64,000 nt of DNA from Glacieibacterium frigidum (lineage in GTDB: Bacteria; Pseudomonadota; Alphaproteobacteria; Sphingomonadales; Sphingomonadaceae), in NCBI RefSeq assembly GCF_007097155.1, contig NZ_VJWA01000001.1:682001-746000 (forward strand), given 5' to 3'. The notes below the pieces were generated by a model. That model had not been told where the DNA came from. It saw only the letters and a program-made list of their open reading frames with translations, and did not search any database. The position numbers were made by a program, and so were the translations under genes. Positions 15,231 to 25,331 of the stretch are shown piece by piece (within the stretch, counting starts at the first letter, position 1; every line of letters starts with the position of its first letter).

Positions 15231-17992
15231 TCGGCGGCGATCGCCTCGATGCCTGCCACGGGCGTCGCGGCGATTTCGGTCAGGCGTTTTTCCAGCGCGC
15301 GCAGGCGGGCGGCGTTGTCGACCTTCTGGCCGGTCAGGTCGGTCAGGTAGAACGTATCGGTGGCACGCTCGCCGTAGGTCGCGATGTGGGCGCTGTGGAT
15401 GGTCAGGCGCGCGGCGAACAGCGCGTGGGTCAGGCTGTAGAGCAGGGCAGGGCGGTCGAGCGCCGCGACCTCGATGACGGTGTAGCGGTTCGACGCCTTG
15501 TTGTCGGTCAGCACCGCGGGCTCGACGCGGAACACCTCGGCACGGCGGCGTGCCAGCGGCCGGGCCGCGAGGCGATCGGCGAGGCGGATCTTGCCGGTCA
15601 GCACGTCCTCGATGCTCCGCTTCAGGCGCGACAGCTGCGCCGCTTCCGCGAACGGCCTGCCGAGCGGATCGCAGACGACGAAATTGTCGAGCGCCTGGCC
15701 GTCGCGCGTCGTGTGGATGCGCGCGTCGAGGATGTTCGCGCCGCCGAGCGAAATGGCGCCCGCGATCCGGTAGAACAGGCCGGGGTGGTCGGCGGCGTAG
15801 ACGGTGACCACGGTCGTGCCGCTGCCCGGGTCGGCGGTCATGCCGATCGACAGCGGCGCGCCCTCGAAATCGGCGCGCTCGACCAGCACGGCGTTGCCGA
15901 CCAGCACCTCGTGCGGCTCGGCGATCCAATAGGCCTCGGTCATGCGGCGTGCGTAGGTGGCGAATTCGGCCGCAGGCCATTCGAGATCCGCGGCAAGCGC
16001 TGCCTGCTTGGCGGCGACGCGCTCGCTGCGGCCCTTCTGCTTGTGGCCGAGGCGCAGGACTTCCTCGGCGGCGTCGTAAAGCTCGCGCAGCAGCTGGCCC
16101 TTCCAGCCGTTCCACACGCCCGGCCCGACCGCGCGGATGTCGACGACGGTCAGGATCAGCAGCAGGCGCAGGCGTTCGGGGCTCGCGACGACCTCGGCGA
16201 AGTCGAGGATGGTCTTGAAGTCCGACAGGTCGCGCTTGAAGGCGGTCGATGACATCAGCAGGTGGAAGCGCACGAGCCACGCCACCGTTTCGGTCTCGGC
16301 CGCGGTCAGCCCGAGCCGCGGGCACAGCCGCTCGGCGATCTCGGCGCCCAGTTCGCTATGGTCGCCGCCACGCCCCTTGGCGATGTCGTGGAGCAGCACG
16401 GCCACATACAGCACGCGGCGCGACACCAGCTGCTTGACGATCGCCGACGACAGCGGATGGTCGGCCTTGAGCTCGCCCGCTTCGATCCGCGCGACCAGCC
16501 CGATGGCGCGGATGGTGTGCTCGTCGACGGTGTAGTGGTGGTACATGTCGTACTGCATCTGCGCGACGACGCGCCCGAAGTCGGGCACGAAGCGGCCGAA
16601 GACACCCGCCTCGCTCATCCAGCGCAGCGTCCGCTCGGGCGTCTTGTGCGAGGTCAGCAGGTCGAGGAACAGCGCATTGGCACGCGTATCGCGGCGCACG
16701 CTCTCGCCGATCAGGTGGGCGTCGCGCCCCGCCTGGCGCATGGCGAGGGGGTGGACCTCGAGCCCCTCGGCATCGGCCAGCGTGAACATCTCGAGCAGGC
16801 GGGTGGGGTCCTTGGCGAAGAAATCGTCCGCCGGCACGCCGATCTTGCCGTTCCGCACCGTGAAGCCCGCCAGCCGCCGCGGCCGCCGCGTGAAGCTGGG
16901 CAGCCATGACTTGCTCGCGAAACTCTCCTCGACATGCGCGAGGAACAGGCCCGTCACGTCGCCGACGTGGCGCGCCATCAGGAAATAATGCCGCATGAAG
17001 CGCTCGACCGCCGCCAGCCCCGCACGCTCGGTATAGCGCAGCCGCAGGCTCAACTCGCGCTGGACGTCGAAGGTCAGCCGCTCCTCGGCGCGACCGGCGA
17101 TGTCGTGGAGGTTGCAGCGCACCGCCCACAGGAAATTCTCGGCGCGGCGGAACTGGCGCAGCTCGGGGGCGGTCAGCAGCCCCTTGTCGACAAGGCCCTC
17201 GACGGTCTCGACCTGGTACGCGAACTTGCCGATCCAGAAGAGGGTGTGGAGATCGCGCAGGCCGCCCTTGCCCTCCTTCAGGTTGGGTTCGACGACATAG
17301 CGGCTGTCGCCCATCTTCAGGTGGCGCGCGTCGCGCTCGGCCAGCTTGTCGGCGATGAACTGGCGCGCGTTGCCCGCGACGATCTCCTTGCGGAAGCGCG
17401 CCGACGCCTGGTCGTAGAGCGGACGGTCGCCCCAGATGAAGCGCGCCTCCAGCAGCGCGGTGCGGATCGTCAGGTCGGACTTCGCCATGCGGATCATGTC
17501 GTCGAGGCTGCGCGTCGAATGGCCGACCTTCAGCTTCAGGTCCCACAGCAGGTGGAGGATCGTCTCGATCACCTGCTCGCCCCACGGCGTCTGCTTCCAC
17601 GGCGTCAGGAACAGGATGTCGATGTCCGAATAGGGCGCCATCTCGCCGCGGCCATAGCCGCCGACGGCGACGAGGCTCAGCCGCTCCGACGCGGTCGGGT
17701 TGCCGAGCGGGTACAGCTCGGTGGTGACGAAATCGAAGGTCAGGCGCAGCAGCTGGTCGGTCAGGAAGGACTGGCCCGCCGCCGCCTCCAGCCCGCGCGA
17801 CGGCGCCGCGAGCAGCCGGCGGCGCAGCTCGAGGCGGCCGGCGGTGAGCGCCGCACCGATGACGCGCGCGCACGCGTCGCGGCGCGCCTTGACGCCGTCG
17901 AGCCCCGCCACCGCCTCGCGCAGTGTATCGGTGACGACGACGCGGTCGATGATCGCGCGGCGGTTTGCGACGGTTTCGAAACGAGAAGCCAT
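15227..17992 (-). CDS. glnD: PII uridylyltransferase / uridylyl-removing enzyme
   Basis: A 921-residue nitrogen sensor that uridylylates PII signal proteins when nitrogen is short and removes the group when glutamine is abundant. The nucleotidyltransferase motif GGYGRGEMAPYSDIDILF lies at 111-128. The HD domain for the removing activity is marked by LLHDIAKGRGGDHSELG (about 530). Two ACT domains, which bind glutamine, occupy roughly the last 200 residues (TVYAADHPGLFYRIAGAISL and a second ending near the C-terminus). Domain order and length are normal. It follows mutS by 32 bases and overlaps the TMEM175-type gene. Confidence 0.95.
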   Translation of the reverse strand: MASRFETVANRRAIIDRVVVTDTLREAVAGLDGVKARRDACARVIGAALTAGRLELRRRLLAAPSRGLEAAAGQSFLTDQLLRLTFDFVTTELYPLGNPTASERLSLVAVGGYGRGEMAPYSDIDILFLTPWKQTPWGEQVIETILHLLWDLKLKVGHSTRSLDDMIRMAKSDLTIRTALLEARFIWGDRPLYDQASARFRKEIVAGNARQFIADKLAERDARHLKMGDSRYVVEPNLKEGKGGLRDLHTLFWIGKFAYQVETVEGLVDKGLLTAPELRQFRRAENFLWAVRCNLHDIAGRAEERLTFDVQRELSLRLRYTERAGLAAVERFMRHYFLMARHVGDVTGLFLAHVEESFASKSWLPSFTRRPRRLAGFTVRNGKIGVPADDFFAKDPTRLLEMFTLADAEGLEVHPLAMRQAGRDAHLIGESVRRDTRANALFLDLLTSHKTPERTLRWMSEAGVFGRFVPDFGRVVAQMQYDMYHHYTVDEHTIRAIGLVARIEAGELKADHPLSSAIVKQLVSRRVLYVAVLLHDIAKGRGGDHSELGAEIAERLCPRLGLTAAETETVAWLVRFHLLMSSTAFKRDLSDFKTILDFAEVVASPERLRLLLILTVVDIRAVGPGVWNGWKGQLLRELYDAAEEVLRLGHKQKGRSERVAAKQAALAADLEWPAAEFATYARRMTEAYWIAEPHEVLVGNAVLVERADFEGAPLSIGMTADPGSGTTVVTVYAADHPGLFYRIAGAISLGGANILDARIHTTRDGQALDNFVVCDPLGRPFAEAAQLSRLKRSIEDVLTGKIRLADRLAARPLARRRAEVFRVEPAVLTDNKASNRYTVIEVAALDRPALLYSLTHALFAARLTIHSAHIATYGERATDTFYLTDLTGQKVDNAARLRALEKRLTEIAATPVAGIEAIAAE

Positions 17993-18024
17993 GGCAGCCA
18001 GATAAGGGGTTCGATCGCCGCGCG

Positions 18025-20631
18025 CTACACTATCGCGCCCGCGACGCGCTTGAGCTCGTAGATCAGGTCGAGCGCGGCGCGGGGGGTCAGCGTGTCGGCG
18101 TCGATGTCCGCCAGGGTGTCGCGCAGCGCGTCACGCGGCGGCGGGGCGGGGGCTGCGGCAAACAGCGGCAGGTCGGTGAGTGCGGCGGCGAGCCCGCCGG
18201 TCTTGTCGCGCTGGCTTTCGAGGCGGCCCAGCACCTCCCTGGCGCGCGCGATGACGGGGGCGGGCAGCCCGGCGAGGCGCGCGACCGCAAGGCCGTAGCT
18301 GCGGTCGGCGGCACCGGGGGCGACCTCGTGCAGGAAGACCAGTTCGCCCTGCCATTCGCGGACGCGGACGGTCGCGAGCATCATGCACTTCAGCCGCTCC
18401 GACAGGCGCGTCAGCTCGTGGTAGTGGGTCGCGAACAGGCAGCGGCACGCCAGCCCGTCGTGCACCGCCTCCAGCACCCCCCAGGCGATCGCCAGCCCGT
18501 CGTAGGTCGAGGTGCCGCGCCCGACCTCGTCGAGGATGACGAGGCTCGACTTGGTCGCCTGAGTCAGGATCGCGGCGGTCTCGACCATCTCGACCATGAA
18601 GGTGCTGCGGCCCGCGGCGAGATCGTCGGACGCGCCGACGCGGCTGAACAGCCGGTCGACGATGCCGATATGCGCCGACGCCGCTGGCACGAACGACCCC
18701 GCCTGGGCGAGGACGGCCAGCAGTGCATTCTGGCGCAGGAAGGTCGACTTGCCCGCCATGTTGGGGCCAGTCAGCAGCCACAGGCGCTGATGCTCCGACA
18801 GGTCGCAGTCGTTGGCGACGAACGCCTCGCGCTTGGCGCGCTGCGCCGCCTCGACGACGGGGTGCCGCCCCGCCGAGACCGCGAACGCACAGCTGTCGTC
18901 GACCGTCGCCCGCACCCAACCGTCGCGCGCCGCCAGTTCCGCCAGCGCGCTCGCGACGTCGAGGCGGGCGAGCGCGCGCGCGGTCGCGGCGATGATGTCG
19001 GCGCGCGCCAGCAACCCCTCGCGCAGCTCCTCGAAATGCGCGGCTTCGGCAGCGAGGGCATGGTCGCCGGCTTGCGCGATCTTCAGCCCCAGCTCGTGCA
19101 GTTCGGGCGAGCCGAAGCGCACCGCGCCCGCCATCGTCTGGCGGTGGGTGAAGCCCGAATCGGCGCGCAGCAGCGGGTCCGCCGCACGCGCCGCGACCTC
19201 GATATGATAGCCGAGCACGTTGTTGTGGCGGATCTTGAGGCTCGCGACCCCGGTATCGGTGCGCAGCCGCGTCTCGAGGCTCGCGACGAGCCGCCGCCCG
19301 TCGGTCGCTGCCGCACGAAGCTCGTCGAGCGACGCGTCGTAGCCGGGGGCGATGAAGCCGCCCTTGGCCGCGTCGACCGGGGGCTCGGGGACCAGTGCGG
19401 CGCGCAGGCGATCGATGTCGTGGCCGTGCGCGCCGATGCCGTCGAGCGTCGCGCCGAGCAGCGCGGGCAGGCCCAGCGCGTCCTGCGCCGTCAGCATCTC
19501 CTTTAGCGCCAGCGCGACGGCGAGCGCGTCGCGCACGTTCGCCAGGTCGCGCGGACCGCCGCGCCCGAGCGCCAGGCGCGCGGTGGCGCGCTCCAGATCG
19601 GGGGCGGCCTTCAGCGCGTCGCGGGTGCGGGCGCGCACGACGCTGGCGCCCGCGAACCACGCCACCATGTCGAGACGCGCGTTGACCGCGCCCGCGTCGG
19701 TCAGCGGCCCCGCGAGGTCGTCGGCGAGCAGCCGCCCGCCGCTCCCCGTGACGGTCAGGTCGATACAGTCGAGCAGGCTGCCCGCGCGGCCGGCCGGGGT
19801 GCGCGTCAGTTCGAGGCTGGCGCGCGTCGCCGCGTCGATCGCCATGCAGCCGTCGGCGAGCACCCGCTGCGGCGGGTCGAGCCGCGGCATCGCACCCGCG
19901 CCCGCGCGGTCGAGATAGGCGAGCAATGCACCCGCCGCCCCGCACTCGGCGCGGCTGAACTGTCCGAAAGCGTCGAGGGTGGCGACGCCGTAGTGATCCT
20001 GCAGGCGACGGCGACCCGCCTCGCTGTCGAAGTCCCGCGCGGACCGGGACACCGCCGGGTGACCGTCCCAGCCCTCGGGCGCGATGACCTCCGCCGCGCC
20101 GATCCGCGCCAGTTCGGCGGCGAGCGCCGGTGCCGGGCAGGCGAGGGTGCGGAATGCGCCGGTCGACACGTCGCACCACGCCAGCCCGATGCCGCCGGGT
20201 GTCGGCGCGACAGCGGCCAGCCAGTTCGACGCCCGCGCATCGAGGAGTGCGCCCTCGGTCAGCGTGCCCGGCGTGACGATCCGCACCACCGCGCGCGCCA
20301 CCACCGCCTTGCTGCCGCGCGCCTTGGCGGCCTTGGGGTCCTCGATCTGTTCGGCGATCGCGACGCGGTGCCCGGCGCGGATCAGGCGCTGCAGATAGAC
20401 CTCGTGGCTGTGCACCGGCACGCCGCACATCGGGATGTCGGCGCCGTCGTGGACGCCGCGCCTGGTCAGCGCGATGTCGAGCGTCGCGGCGGCGGCGGCG
20501 GCGTCGTCGAAGAACAGCTCGTAGAAGTCCCCCATCCGGTAGAACAGCAGGCAGTCGGGCACCCCGGCCTTCAGGCCCAGGTACTGCGCCATCATGGGGG
20601 AGGGCGGCGGGGCAGGTCCGGGCATCGCCAC
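18025..20631 (-). CDS. mutS: DNA mismatch repair protein MutS
   Basis: An 868-residue mismatch-recognition ATPase. The N-terminal mismatch-binding domain contains [15 protein letters not shown], with the Phe and Glu that contact the mispaired base. Walker [14 protein letters not shown] is at about residue 619, followed by the Walker B region [20 protein letters not shown] and the HYHELTRL segment. It works with MutL, which is not in this window. Start is GTG 20631; an in-frame ATG at 20625 is equally possible and no clear ribosome site separates them. It is the first gene of a mutS-glnD-TMEM175 unit. Confidence 0.95.
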   Translation of the reverse strand: MAMPGPAPPPSPMMAQYLGLKAGVPDCLLFYRMGDFYELFFDDAAAAAATLDIALTRRGVHDGADIPMCGVPVHSHEVYLQRLIRAGHRVAIAEQIEDPKAAKARGSKAVVARAVVRIVTPGTLTEGALLDARASNWLAAVAPTPGGIGLAWCDVSTGAFRTLACPAPALAAELARIGAAEVIAPEGWDGHPAVSRSARDFDSEAGRRRLQDHYGVATLDAFGQFSRAECGAAGALLAYLDRAGAGAMPRLDPPQRVLADGCMAIDAATRASLELTRTPAGRAGSLLDCIDLTVTGSGGRLLADDLAGPLTDAGAVNARLDMVAWFAGASVVRARTRDALKAAPDLERATARLALGRGGPRDLANVRDALAVALALKEMLTAQDALGLPALLGATLDGIGAHGHDIDRLRAALVPEPPVDAAKGGFIAPGYDASLDELRAAATDGRRLVASLETRLRTDTGVASLKIRHNNVLGYHIEVAARAADPLLRADSGFTHRQTMAGAVRFGSPELHELGLKIAQAGDHALAAEAAHFEELREGLLARADIIAATARALARLDVASALAELAARDGWVRATVDDSCAFAVSAGRHPVVEAAQRAKREAFVANDCDLSEHQRLWLLTGPNMAGKSTFLRQNALLAVLAQAGSFVPAASAHIGIVDRLFSRVGASDDLAAGRSTFMVEMVETAAILTQATKSSLVILDEVGRGTSTYDGLAIAWGVLEAVHDGLACRCLFATHYHELTRLSERLKCMMLATVRVREWQGELVFLHEVAPGAADRSYGLAVARLAGLPAPVIARAREVLGRLESQRDKTGGLAAALTDLPLFAAAPAPPPRDALRDTLADIDADTLTPRAALDLIYELKRVAGAIV

Positions 20632-20678
20632 CGTCTAGCGGCGCGATGCCCGGTCTGTCATCTATGCTCGCGCCGGTG

Positions 20679-21344
20679 TCAGGCGGTCAGGACGGCGCGG
20701 CGGCGCATCGCGGCGCCGACCATGCCGAAACCGGCGATCATCAGCGCCCAGGTCGCGGGTTCGGGGACGACCGGACCGTCGGCGACGACGCCGAGGTGCA
20801 GGTTGTCGAGCGACGGCCAAACACCGATTTCGTCACCGATCAGGAAGGAGAGCGAAACGAGGGTCGAGTCGGTGATGAAGCCGCGGAAGGTGCTGGTCGT
20901 CGGGTTCAAAGCGATCTCGGTAACCGTGCCGCTCGAGTCGGTGGCGAGGATCGTGATCGACGTCGCCGCTGTCGTGAAGCCGTTGATGTCCGAGCCGAAG
21001 AAGAAGCCGCCCGCCGCCTGGATGCCCGGTGCGAAGCCGTCGAGAACGACGGTATCGAAGCGGTTGTTGGTCGACAGGAAAATGTCGGTGCCGTCGTCGG
21101 AGCCGGGGAAGAAGTTGGTGCTCTCCGAGCCGACGGTCGCGGTGTAGCCATAAGTCCCCGCGCTACGGCTGAGCGGTCCGGGAGTGGACGAGACGGCGAG
21201 GTCGTTGAAGTCGTCAACGCCGAAGTTATCGACCGCAGCGAGAAAAGCCGCGGCGTCGGTGTAGACGGTGATGGCGGCCTGTGCCGCGCTGCCAAAGGCA
21301 AGCGACATTGCAAGTGCGAGCGGTGCAAACTTCGAGATGATCAT
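20679..21344 (-). CDS. PEPxxWA-CTERM secreted protein
   Basis: A 221-residue secreted protein. GGAG lies 6 bases before ATG 21344 (a tandem ATG is at 21347). A signal peptide ends SAAQA at about residue 23. The mature part is an Asp/Ser/Thr-rich beta-sandwich-like domain (starting FGVDDFNDLAVSSTPGPLSR) seen in other short PEP-CTERM proteins. The C-terminus is a sorting signal: VPEPATWALMIAGFGMVG then Arg-rich AAMRRR. Such tails are recognised by an exosortase, not encoded here. Function unknown. A weak 8-base stem (20639-20646 with 20668-20675) lies between it and mutS. Confidence 0.85.
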   Translation of the reverse strand: MIISKFAPLALAMSLAFGSAAQAAITVYTDAAAFLAAVDNFGVDDFNDLAVSSTPGPLSRSAGTYGYTATVGSESTNFFPGSDDGTDIFLSTNNRFDTVVLDGFAPGIQAAGGFFFGSDINGFTTAATSITILATDSSGTVTEIALNPTTSTFRGFITDSTLVSLSFLIGDEIGVWPSLDNLHLGVVADGPVVPEPATWALMIAGFGMVGAAMRRRAVLTA

Positions 21345-21616
21345 CATACTCTCCTAAACAACTACGGGTTATGCCTGACCAGCCGGGATGCCGTGCAAGG
21401 ACCGGGCCAAAATCGTGCAACCCGGATTGTTTATTGATTTGAAACGGTTGTGCAGGAGCGAACCGTGGCGCTCGAACCGAAGTGTAAGGAATCATTACAC
21501 ATAGGTGTAGATTTCAGCCGGCGACGGCGCGGGTGATGGAGGTTACGCCGCCCTCGCCCTTTCGCGATCCCTTGCGAACCCCTAAACCCGGCGCTGGTGC
21601 GGTTGGGAGGGTCACG

Positions 21617-23881
21617 ATGGCGGAAGACACGGGTTCGGGACAGGTCTCCGACCGCGAGGCACTGCTGTTCCACTCGATGGGCAAGCCGGGCAAGCTGGAG
21701 ATCGTCGCCACCAAGCCGATGGCGACACAGCGCGACCTGAGCCTCGCCTATTCCCCCGGTGTCGCGGTGCCCGTGCTGGCGATCGCCGCCGATCCGGAGA
21801 CCGCGTACGACTATACCGCCAAGGGCAATCTCGTCGCGGTGATCTCCAACGGCACCGCGATCCTGGGGCTCGGCAACCTCGGCGCGCTCGCGTCGAAGCC
21901 GGTGATGGAAGGCAAGGCAGTGCTGTTCAAGCGCTTCGCCGACATCGATTCGATCGACATCGAACTGGCGAGCGAGGACACCGAGAAGCTGATCGCGGCG
22001 ATCGAGATCATGGAGCCGAGCTTCGGCGGCATCAACCTCGAGGACATCAAGGCGCCCGAGTGCTTCATCATCGAGACGACGCTGAAGGAGCGGATGAACA
22101 TCCCGGTCTTTCACGACGACCAGCACGGCACCGCGATCATCGCCGCCGCCGGCCTGATCAACGCGCTCCACCTGACCGGGCGGACGGTCGCGGACATCAA
22201 GATGGTGGTCAATGGCGCCGGCGCCGCGGCGATCGCCTGCACCGAGCTGATGAAGGCACTGGGCGTCCGCCACGTCCTGATGTGCGATACCAAGGGGGTG
22301 ATCTTCCAGGGCCGCACGACGGGCATGAACCAGTGGAAGTCGGCGCACGCCGCGGTCACCGACGACCGCACGCTGACCGAGGCGATGCGCGGCGCGGATG
22401 TCTTCCTGGGGCTCAGCCAGAAGGGTGCGGTGAATGCCGAGATGATCGCCTCGATGGCGCCGCGGCCGATCATCTTCGCGATGGCGAACCCCGATCCCGA
22501 GATCCTGCCCGAGGAGGTCGCAGCGGTCCGCCAGGACGCGATCGTCGCGACGGGGCGGAGCGATTATCCGAACCAGGTCAACAACGTGCTGTGCTTCCCG
22601 TACCTGTTCCGCGGTGCGCTCGACGTGCGCGCGACGACGATCAACGAGGAGATGAAGCTGGCCGCCGCGAACGCGCTTGCCGCACTGGCGCGCGAGCAGG
22701 TGCCCGACGAGGTCGCCGCCGCCTACGGCGGCCGGGCGCGCTCGTTCGGGCCCGAGTACATCATCCCCGCACCCTTCGACCCGCGCCTGATCGAGCGCAT
22801 CCCCGCCGCCGTGGCGCGTGCCGCGATGGATTCGGGCGTCGCGCGCAAGCCGTTCTTCGACGAGGCCGCGTACCGCCACCAGCTGCGCAGCCGCCTCAAC
22901 CCGACCAACGCGCTGCTCGCGGGGTCTTTCGAGATCGCCAAGGCGCGGCCCAAGCGCGTCGTGTTCGCCGAAGGCGAGCAGGAGGTCGTGCTGCGCGCGG
23001 CGATGACCTTCCAGAACCTCGGCTACGGCACCCCGGTGCTGGTCGGTCGCGAGCAGCCGGTGCGCGAGGGGCTGGAGGCATTGGGCGTCCGGGACATCGA
23101 CGCGTTCGAGATCCACAATTCGGCAGTCAGCCCGCTCGTCGAGCGGATGGTCGAGTTCCTCTACAAGCGGCTGCAGCGGCGCGGCCATGTGCTTCGCGAC
23201 GTTCAGCGGCTGGTCAATCACGAGCGTAATATCTTCGGCGCGCTGCTCGTCGAGCTGGGCGAGGCGGACGCGATGATCACCGGGATCACGCGCAACTTCG
23301 CCAACACCTTCCGCCAGATCCGCCAGGTGCTCGACCCGGTCGCGGGCCACACGCCGTTCGGCATCCACATGCACGTCGGGCGCAGCGACACGATCTTCAT
23401 CGCCGACACCACGGTCACCGAACGCCCGACCGCCGAACAGCTCGCCGACATCGCCGAGGGGACGGTCGCGGTGGCGCGCAAGCTGGGGCAGGACCCGCGC
23501 GTCGCGTTCCTCAGCTATTCGAACTTCGGCAACCCGCCGGGATCGTATCTCGCGGCGCTGCGCGATGCGGTGCGGCTGCTCGACGAGCGCCGCGTCTCGT
23601 TCGAATACGAGGGCGAGATGTCGCCCGACGTTGCGCTCAACCGGCGCATGAAAGCGAACTATCCGTTCAGCCGCCTGTCGGGGCCGGCCAACGTGCTGAT
23701 CATGCCCGGGCTGCAGTCGGCGAACATCTCGGCGAAGCTGCTGCGCGAACTCGGCGGCGGGAAGATGATCGGGCCGCTGCTCGTCAACATGTCGAAGGCG
23801 GTGCAGATCGCGCCGCAGACAGCGAGCGCGGGCGACCTGGTGACGATGGCGGTCCTCGCCACGTCGGGCGTGGTGCGTTGA
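21617..23881 (+). CDS. maeB: NADP-dependent malic enzyme with phosphotransacetylase-like domain
   Basis: A 754-residue enzyme converting malate to pyruvate and CO2 with production of NADPH. Start ATG 21617 follows GGGAGGG by 5 bases; the frame extends upstream but without support. Residues 1 to about 420 form the malic enzyme (SLAYSPGVAVPVLAI, the metal-site segment FHDDQHGTAII, and an NAD(P) fold VNGAGAAAIACTELM). Residues about 425-754 resemble phosphotransacetylase and act as a regulatory, acetyl-CoA-sensing domain in MaeB-type enzymes. The hydrolase at 23878 overlaps its stop. Confidence 0.93.
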   Translation: MAEDTGSGQVSDREALLFHSMGKPGKLEIVATKPMATQRDLSLAYSPGVAVPVLAIAADPETAYDYTAKGNLVAVISNGTAILGLGNLGALASKPVMEGKAVLFKRFADIDSIDIELASEDTEKLIAAIEIMEPSFGGINLEDIKAPECFIIETTLKERMNIPVFHDDQHGTAIIAAAGLINALHLTGRTVADIKMVVNGAGAAAIACTELMKALGVRHVLMCDTKGVIFQGRTTGMNQWKSAHAAVTDDRTLTEAMRGADVFLGLSQKGAVNAEMIASMAPRPIIFAMANPDPEILPEEVAAVRQDAIVATGRSDYPNQVNNVLCFPYLFRGALDVRATTINEEMKLAAANALAALAREQVPDEVAAAYGGRARSFGPEYIIPAPFDPRLIERIPAAVARAAMDSGVARKPFFDEAAYRHQLRSRLNPTNALLAGSFEIAKARPKRVVFAEGEQEVVLRAAMTFQNLGYGTPVLVGREQPVREGLEALGVRDIDAFEIHNSAVSPLVERMVEFLYKRLQRRGHVLRDVQRLVNHERNIFGALLVELGEADAMITGITRNFANTFRQIRQVLDPVAGHTPFGIHMHVGRSDTIFIADTTVTERPTAEQLADIAEGTVAVARKLGQDPRVAFLSYSNFGNPPGSYLAALRDAVRLLDERRVSFEYEGEMSPDVALNRRMKANYPFSRLSGPANVLIMPGLQSANISAKLLRELGGGKMIGPLLVNMSKAVQIAPQTASAGDLVTMAVLATSGVVR

Positions 23882-24675
23882 CCTCGCTGTACTTCATTCA
23901 CGGCATGTGGAGCACGCCTGCGGTCTGGGACGGGCTGCGGGCACGCTTCGAGGCGGCGGGCCATGCGACGCATGCGCCGTCGTTGCCGTACCACACCAAC
24001 CGCCGTGCCGACGGCCCGCCGCCGGGCCTCGCGGCGCTGGGGCTGCGGGATTACATCGAATATCTGGTCGACGACGTGTCGCGCCTGCCCGAGCCGCCGG
24101 TGATCGTCGGGCACTCGCTGGGCGGGTTTCTCGCGCAGGCGGTGGCGGCGCGGGTGCAGCCTGCGGGCGTCGTGCTGCTGTCGCCCGCCGCGACCGCGAA
24201 GACCAGCGCGGCGGGAATCGCGCCGGTCCGCACGCTGTGGCCGATCCTGTCGAAATGGGGCTGGTGGAAGCAGCCCACGATACTCGACGCCGAAGCCGCG
24301 CGCTGGGGCATCTTCAACGAGGTGCCGACCGACATCGCGACCGCCGAGATCGACGCGCTGGTCTGGGATTCGGGGCGCGTGCTGGCGGACCTCAGCGCGC
24401 CCTGGGCGGTGCGAAACGGGGCGGCGAACGTCGATTATGCGCGGCTGACGGCGCCTGCATTGATCGTCACGGGTACCGCCGACCGGATCACGCCGTTGGG
24501 CATCGCGCGGGCGACGGCGCGGGTGTGGCAAGGGCCGGTGGACTACCACGAGCTGCCGGGGGTGGGGCACTGGCTGTTCCACGAACCCGTCGTGGAGCGC
24601 GTGGGCGCGTTGATCGGGGACTGGTTGCCCAGCAAGTTCGTCATCCCCGCGAAGGTGGGGACCCACGGTCACTGA
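23878..24675 (+). CDS. Alpha/beta hydrolase whose C-terminus runs into a REP repeat
   Basis: A 265-residue alpha/beta hydrolase starting at TTG in a TTGA overlap with maeB. The nucleophile elbow is VGHSLGG (Ser80), the acid is probably the Asp of GTADRITP (about 202) and the base the His of GVGHWLFHEP (about 224). The oxyanion HGMW segment is at residues 8-11. Substrate unknown. The last 13 residues (KFVIPAKVGTHGH) are encoded by the left arm of the REP repeat at 24639, which also supplies the stop codon, so the native C-terminus probably ended just before it. Confidence 0.85.
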   Translation: MTSLYFIHGMWSTPAVWDGLRARFEAAGHATHAPSLPYHTNRRADGPPPGLAALGLRDYIEYLVDDVSRLPEPPVIVGHSLGGFLAQAVAARVQPAGVVLLSPAATAKTSAAGIAPVRTLWPILSKWGWWKQPTILDAEAARWGIFNEVPTDIATAEIDALVWDSGRVLADLSAPWAVRNGAANVDYARLTAPALIVTGTADRITPLGIARATARVWQGPVDYHELPGVGHWLFHEPVVERVGALIGDWLPSKFVIPAKVGTHGH

Positions 24676-24750
24676 GTTCAGAGCAGATAGCGCGGCCCTC
24701 TGCGACGACAATTTGTGACCTTGGGTCCCCGCCTTCGCGGGGATGACGAC
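24639..24750. repeat. REP-type inverted repeat pair, locus 1
   Basis: Left arm 24639-24672 (core GTCATCCCCGCGAAGGTGGG) and right arm 24715-24750, its reverse complement, with a few differences in the left arm. Each arm also folds alone (CCCCGC, GAAG, GCGGGG type stem). The pair lies between two tail-to-tail genes and its left arm is translated as the end of the hydrolase. The same element occurs at 34636 and 39800. Confidence 0.9.
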
Positions 24751-24769
24751 TTCAAACTACCGGCGAGAC

Positions 24770-25009
24770 TCAGCCCTCGACCGCCGCCTCCGGCCGGTCG
24801 TCGCCGCGCGCCGTCTCCTCGTGCCACTTGCCGTCGGCGTCCTGCCAGCTGATCGGCACGTCCTCGCCGCCCAGCTGCTGCTCCTGCGCGGCGACATCGG
24901 CGGCGGCGCGCGCTTCGTCGTGGGTGCGGTAGGTCTCGGCGAAGACGTCGCCCAGCTTGTAGGTCCAGCCGCCGTCGTGCTCGACGATCTCGTAGGTGAT
25001 CTTGGTCAT
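24770..25009 (-). CDS. DUF2188 protein
   Basis: A 79-residue soluble protein preceded by GGGAGCGGT, 8 bases before the ATG. It matches DUF2188 in size and pattern: YEIVEHDGGWTYKLGDVFAE, then a helix with HDEARAAADVAA, then a second short strand pair (ISWQDADGKWHEE). Members of this family have no established role. It stands alone, downstream of nothing obvious, and faces the hydrolase across the REP locus. Confidence 0.8.
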   Translation of the reverse strand: MTKITYEIVEHDGGWTYKLGDVFAETYRTHDEARAAADVAAQEQQLGGEDVPISWQDADGKWHEETARGDDRPEAAVEG

Positions 25010-25067
25010 GATACCGCTCCCGTTCTGAACTGCCTCAACCGGTCGGGCGGCCGCGTGGTTCCGCGGC

Positions 25068-25331
25068 TCAGCGCCGGTCGCGCCGGTCGTCGCGCTCGTC
25101 CTCCAGCCGCTCCTTCTCGCGCTTGGCGGCCTTGCGCGCGGCCTTGCGGTCGCGCTCCTCGCCCTTGCGGATTTCGCGGCCGCGGTTGCGGTCGGCCTCG
25201 TCCTGGCTGGTGGTCAGCCAGTCGGCGGTCTGCCCGACCGCCTGGAAGGGCGCCTTGGCCACCGCGACGGCGGTCGACACGCAGCCCGGCAGGGCGAGCA
25301 GCAGCGCTAGACTGTAAAGCTCTCGCCGCAT
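25068..25331 (-). CDS. Small lipoprotein with highly charged tail
   Basis: An 87-residue lipoprotein. The N-terminus has a clear lipobox (ALLLALPGC, Cys17), predicting lipid attachment. After a short linker (AVGQTADWLTTSQDEADRNR) the last 40 residues are almost all Arg, Lys, Glu and Asp and probably form one long charged helix. No family recognised. Its start lies 25 bases inside the end of sufA, so it belongs to the suf transcript as its last gene. A cell-envelope role is all that can be inferred. Confidence 0.7.
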   Translation of the reverse strand: MRRELYSLALLLALPGCVSTAVAVAKAPFQAVGQTADWLTTSQDEADRNRGREIRKGEERDRKAARKAAKREKERLEDERDDRRDRR

